A DNA stretch of 6,649 nucleotides. Origin: Desulfobacteraceae bacterium (GTDB lineage: Bacteria; Desulfobacterota; Desulfobacteria; Desulfobacterales; Desulfobacteraceae). Position numbers and translations under genes: made by a program. The notes beneath the pieces are model-generated. The model did not search any database and was not told the origin of the DNA. It was given only the letters and a program-made list of their open reading frames with translations. Shown one piece after another: positions 6,100-6,649 of the stretch (positions within the stretch are counted from its first letter, which is position 1; each line of letters opens with the position of its first letter). Location: assembly GCA_003354055.1 (NCBI GenBank), contig PIVQ01000410.1, forward strand, positions 1 through 6,649. Direction: 5' to 3'.

Positions 6100-6636
6100 A
6101 TGTCTTTTTTCAATAAAATGAAGGGCGGGAGTCAAAGCCCTCCGGCTGTGGGATTTTCTGAAATTTTATGGTCCTGGCTGGGAGCATTTTGCGGTATCCT
6201 ACCCGTGGCCTTTCTGAACTATAATCTTTTTGCCGATACGGATCTGGTCTTTATCATCGGATCATTCGGCGCATCTGCGGTTCTGATTTACGGGGCCGTC
6301 AAAAGCCCGCTGGCCCAGCCGAGAAATCTTATGGGCGGGCATATCATTTCAGCCATTATCGGAGTTATTGTCTTCAAACTCTTTGGCAGCCATCTCCCGC
6401 TTGCATCTTCTTTGGCCGTTGCAACGGCAATTGCTGCCATGCATGCCACAAGAACCCTGCATCCCCCGGGCGGTGCTACGGCCTTGATTGCCGTTATCGG
6501 AAGCCAGAAAATACATGCATTAGGCTTTTACTATGTGTTGGTGCCGGTAGGCGCCAGTGCGTTTATCATGTTGATTGTAGCACTCCTGGTGAACAACCTT
6601 TGCAAAACAAGAAAGTATCCTGAATTCTGGTTTTAA
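6100..6636 (+). CDS. HPP-family integral membrane protein, possible nitrite transporter
   Basis: The product has 178 residues, the usual length for a stand-alone HPP protein. The family signature is H121-P-P-G-G-A-T-A-L within RTLHPPGGATALIAVIG. Other family landmarks are IGSFGASAVLIYG (53-65), SPLAQPRNLMGGH (69-81) and the terminal NNL...KYPEFW. Hydrophobic segments lie at about 22-44, 48-66, 79-96, 101-118 and 142-166, with the signature region between the last two, so it is an inner-membrane protein with four to five spans. Some cyanobacterial and plant plastid HPP members have been shown to transport nitrite; most bacterial ones are untested, so the substrate here is inference. AAGGA at 6085-6089 lies ten bases before the ATG. 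The gene follows the CBS gene on the same strand and is probably co-transcribed, though the hairpins in the 103-base gap leave room for its own control. The window ends 13 bases after the TAA. Confidence 0.92.
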   Translation: MSFFNKMKGGSQSPPAVGFSEILWSWLGAFCGILPVAFLNYNLFADTDLVFIIGSFGASAVLIYGAVKSPLAQPRNLMGGHIISAIIGVIVFKLFGSHLPLASSLAVATAIAAMHATRTLHPPGGATALIAVIGSQKIHALGFYYVLVPVGASAFIMLIVALLVNNLCKTRKYPEFWF

Positions 6637-6649
6637 CGCCTCTGGTCCT

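Overview
The window reads as a chromosomal segment from a Gram-negative anaerobe. The best guess is a sulfate-reducing Desulfobacterota (Desulfobacteraceae-like) bacterium. This rests on a secreted TPR-CHAT protein with a lipoprotein partner, a tandem-CBS protein next to an HPP membrane protein, and a perfect FNR/DNR-type operator. The taxonomic assignment is inference from gene content and style, not from a marker gene. All convincing genes lie on the + strand.

Layout. Positions 1-210 are the 3' end of a gene encoding a DUF2914-type C-terminal domain. Positions 211-698 are AT-rich and hold no convincing gene; they carry a 9-bp inverted repeat (491-528) and a consensus -10 box (629-634). A two-gene unit follows. 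Positions 699-1661 encode a 320-residue lipoprotein of unrecognised family with a GTG start. After 16 bases, 1678-4935 encode a 1085-residue exported protein with about eleven 42-residue TPRs and a C-terminal CHAT (caspase-like) peptidase domain with an intact His/Cys dyad. Positions 4936-5381 are non-coding, with a 68-nt nested inverted-repeat element (5011-5078) and a promoter region with an FNR box at 5273-5286. The last unit is a two-CBS-domain protein (5382-5996) and an HPP-family integral membrane protein (6100-6636), which ends 13 bases before the window does.

How the genes may work together. The lipoprotein and the TPR-CHAT protein both carry export signals, are nearly contiguous, and the second gene's Shine-Dalgarno directly follows the first gene's stop. 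They plausibly form one envelope-located system: a membrane-anchored partner plus a TPR-scaffolded cysteine protease. Known characterised TPR-CHAT proteins (for example the Craspase partner of gRAMP) are cytoplasmic, so an exported CHAT with a dedicated lipoprotein is the most interesting candidate here. The CBS and HPP genes look like a split version of HPP-CBS proteins. Some HPP proteins are nitrite transporters, and the FNR/DNR operator upstream fits control by anaerobiosis or nitrogen oxides. Hand counts on sampled 60-base lines give about 35% G+C within the CHAT gene and about 52% in the flanking DUF2914 and HPP genes, which suggests the lipoprotein-CHAT unit may be an insertion into an older backbone.
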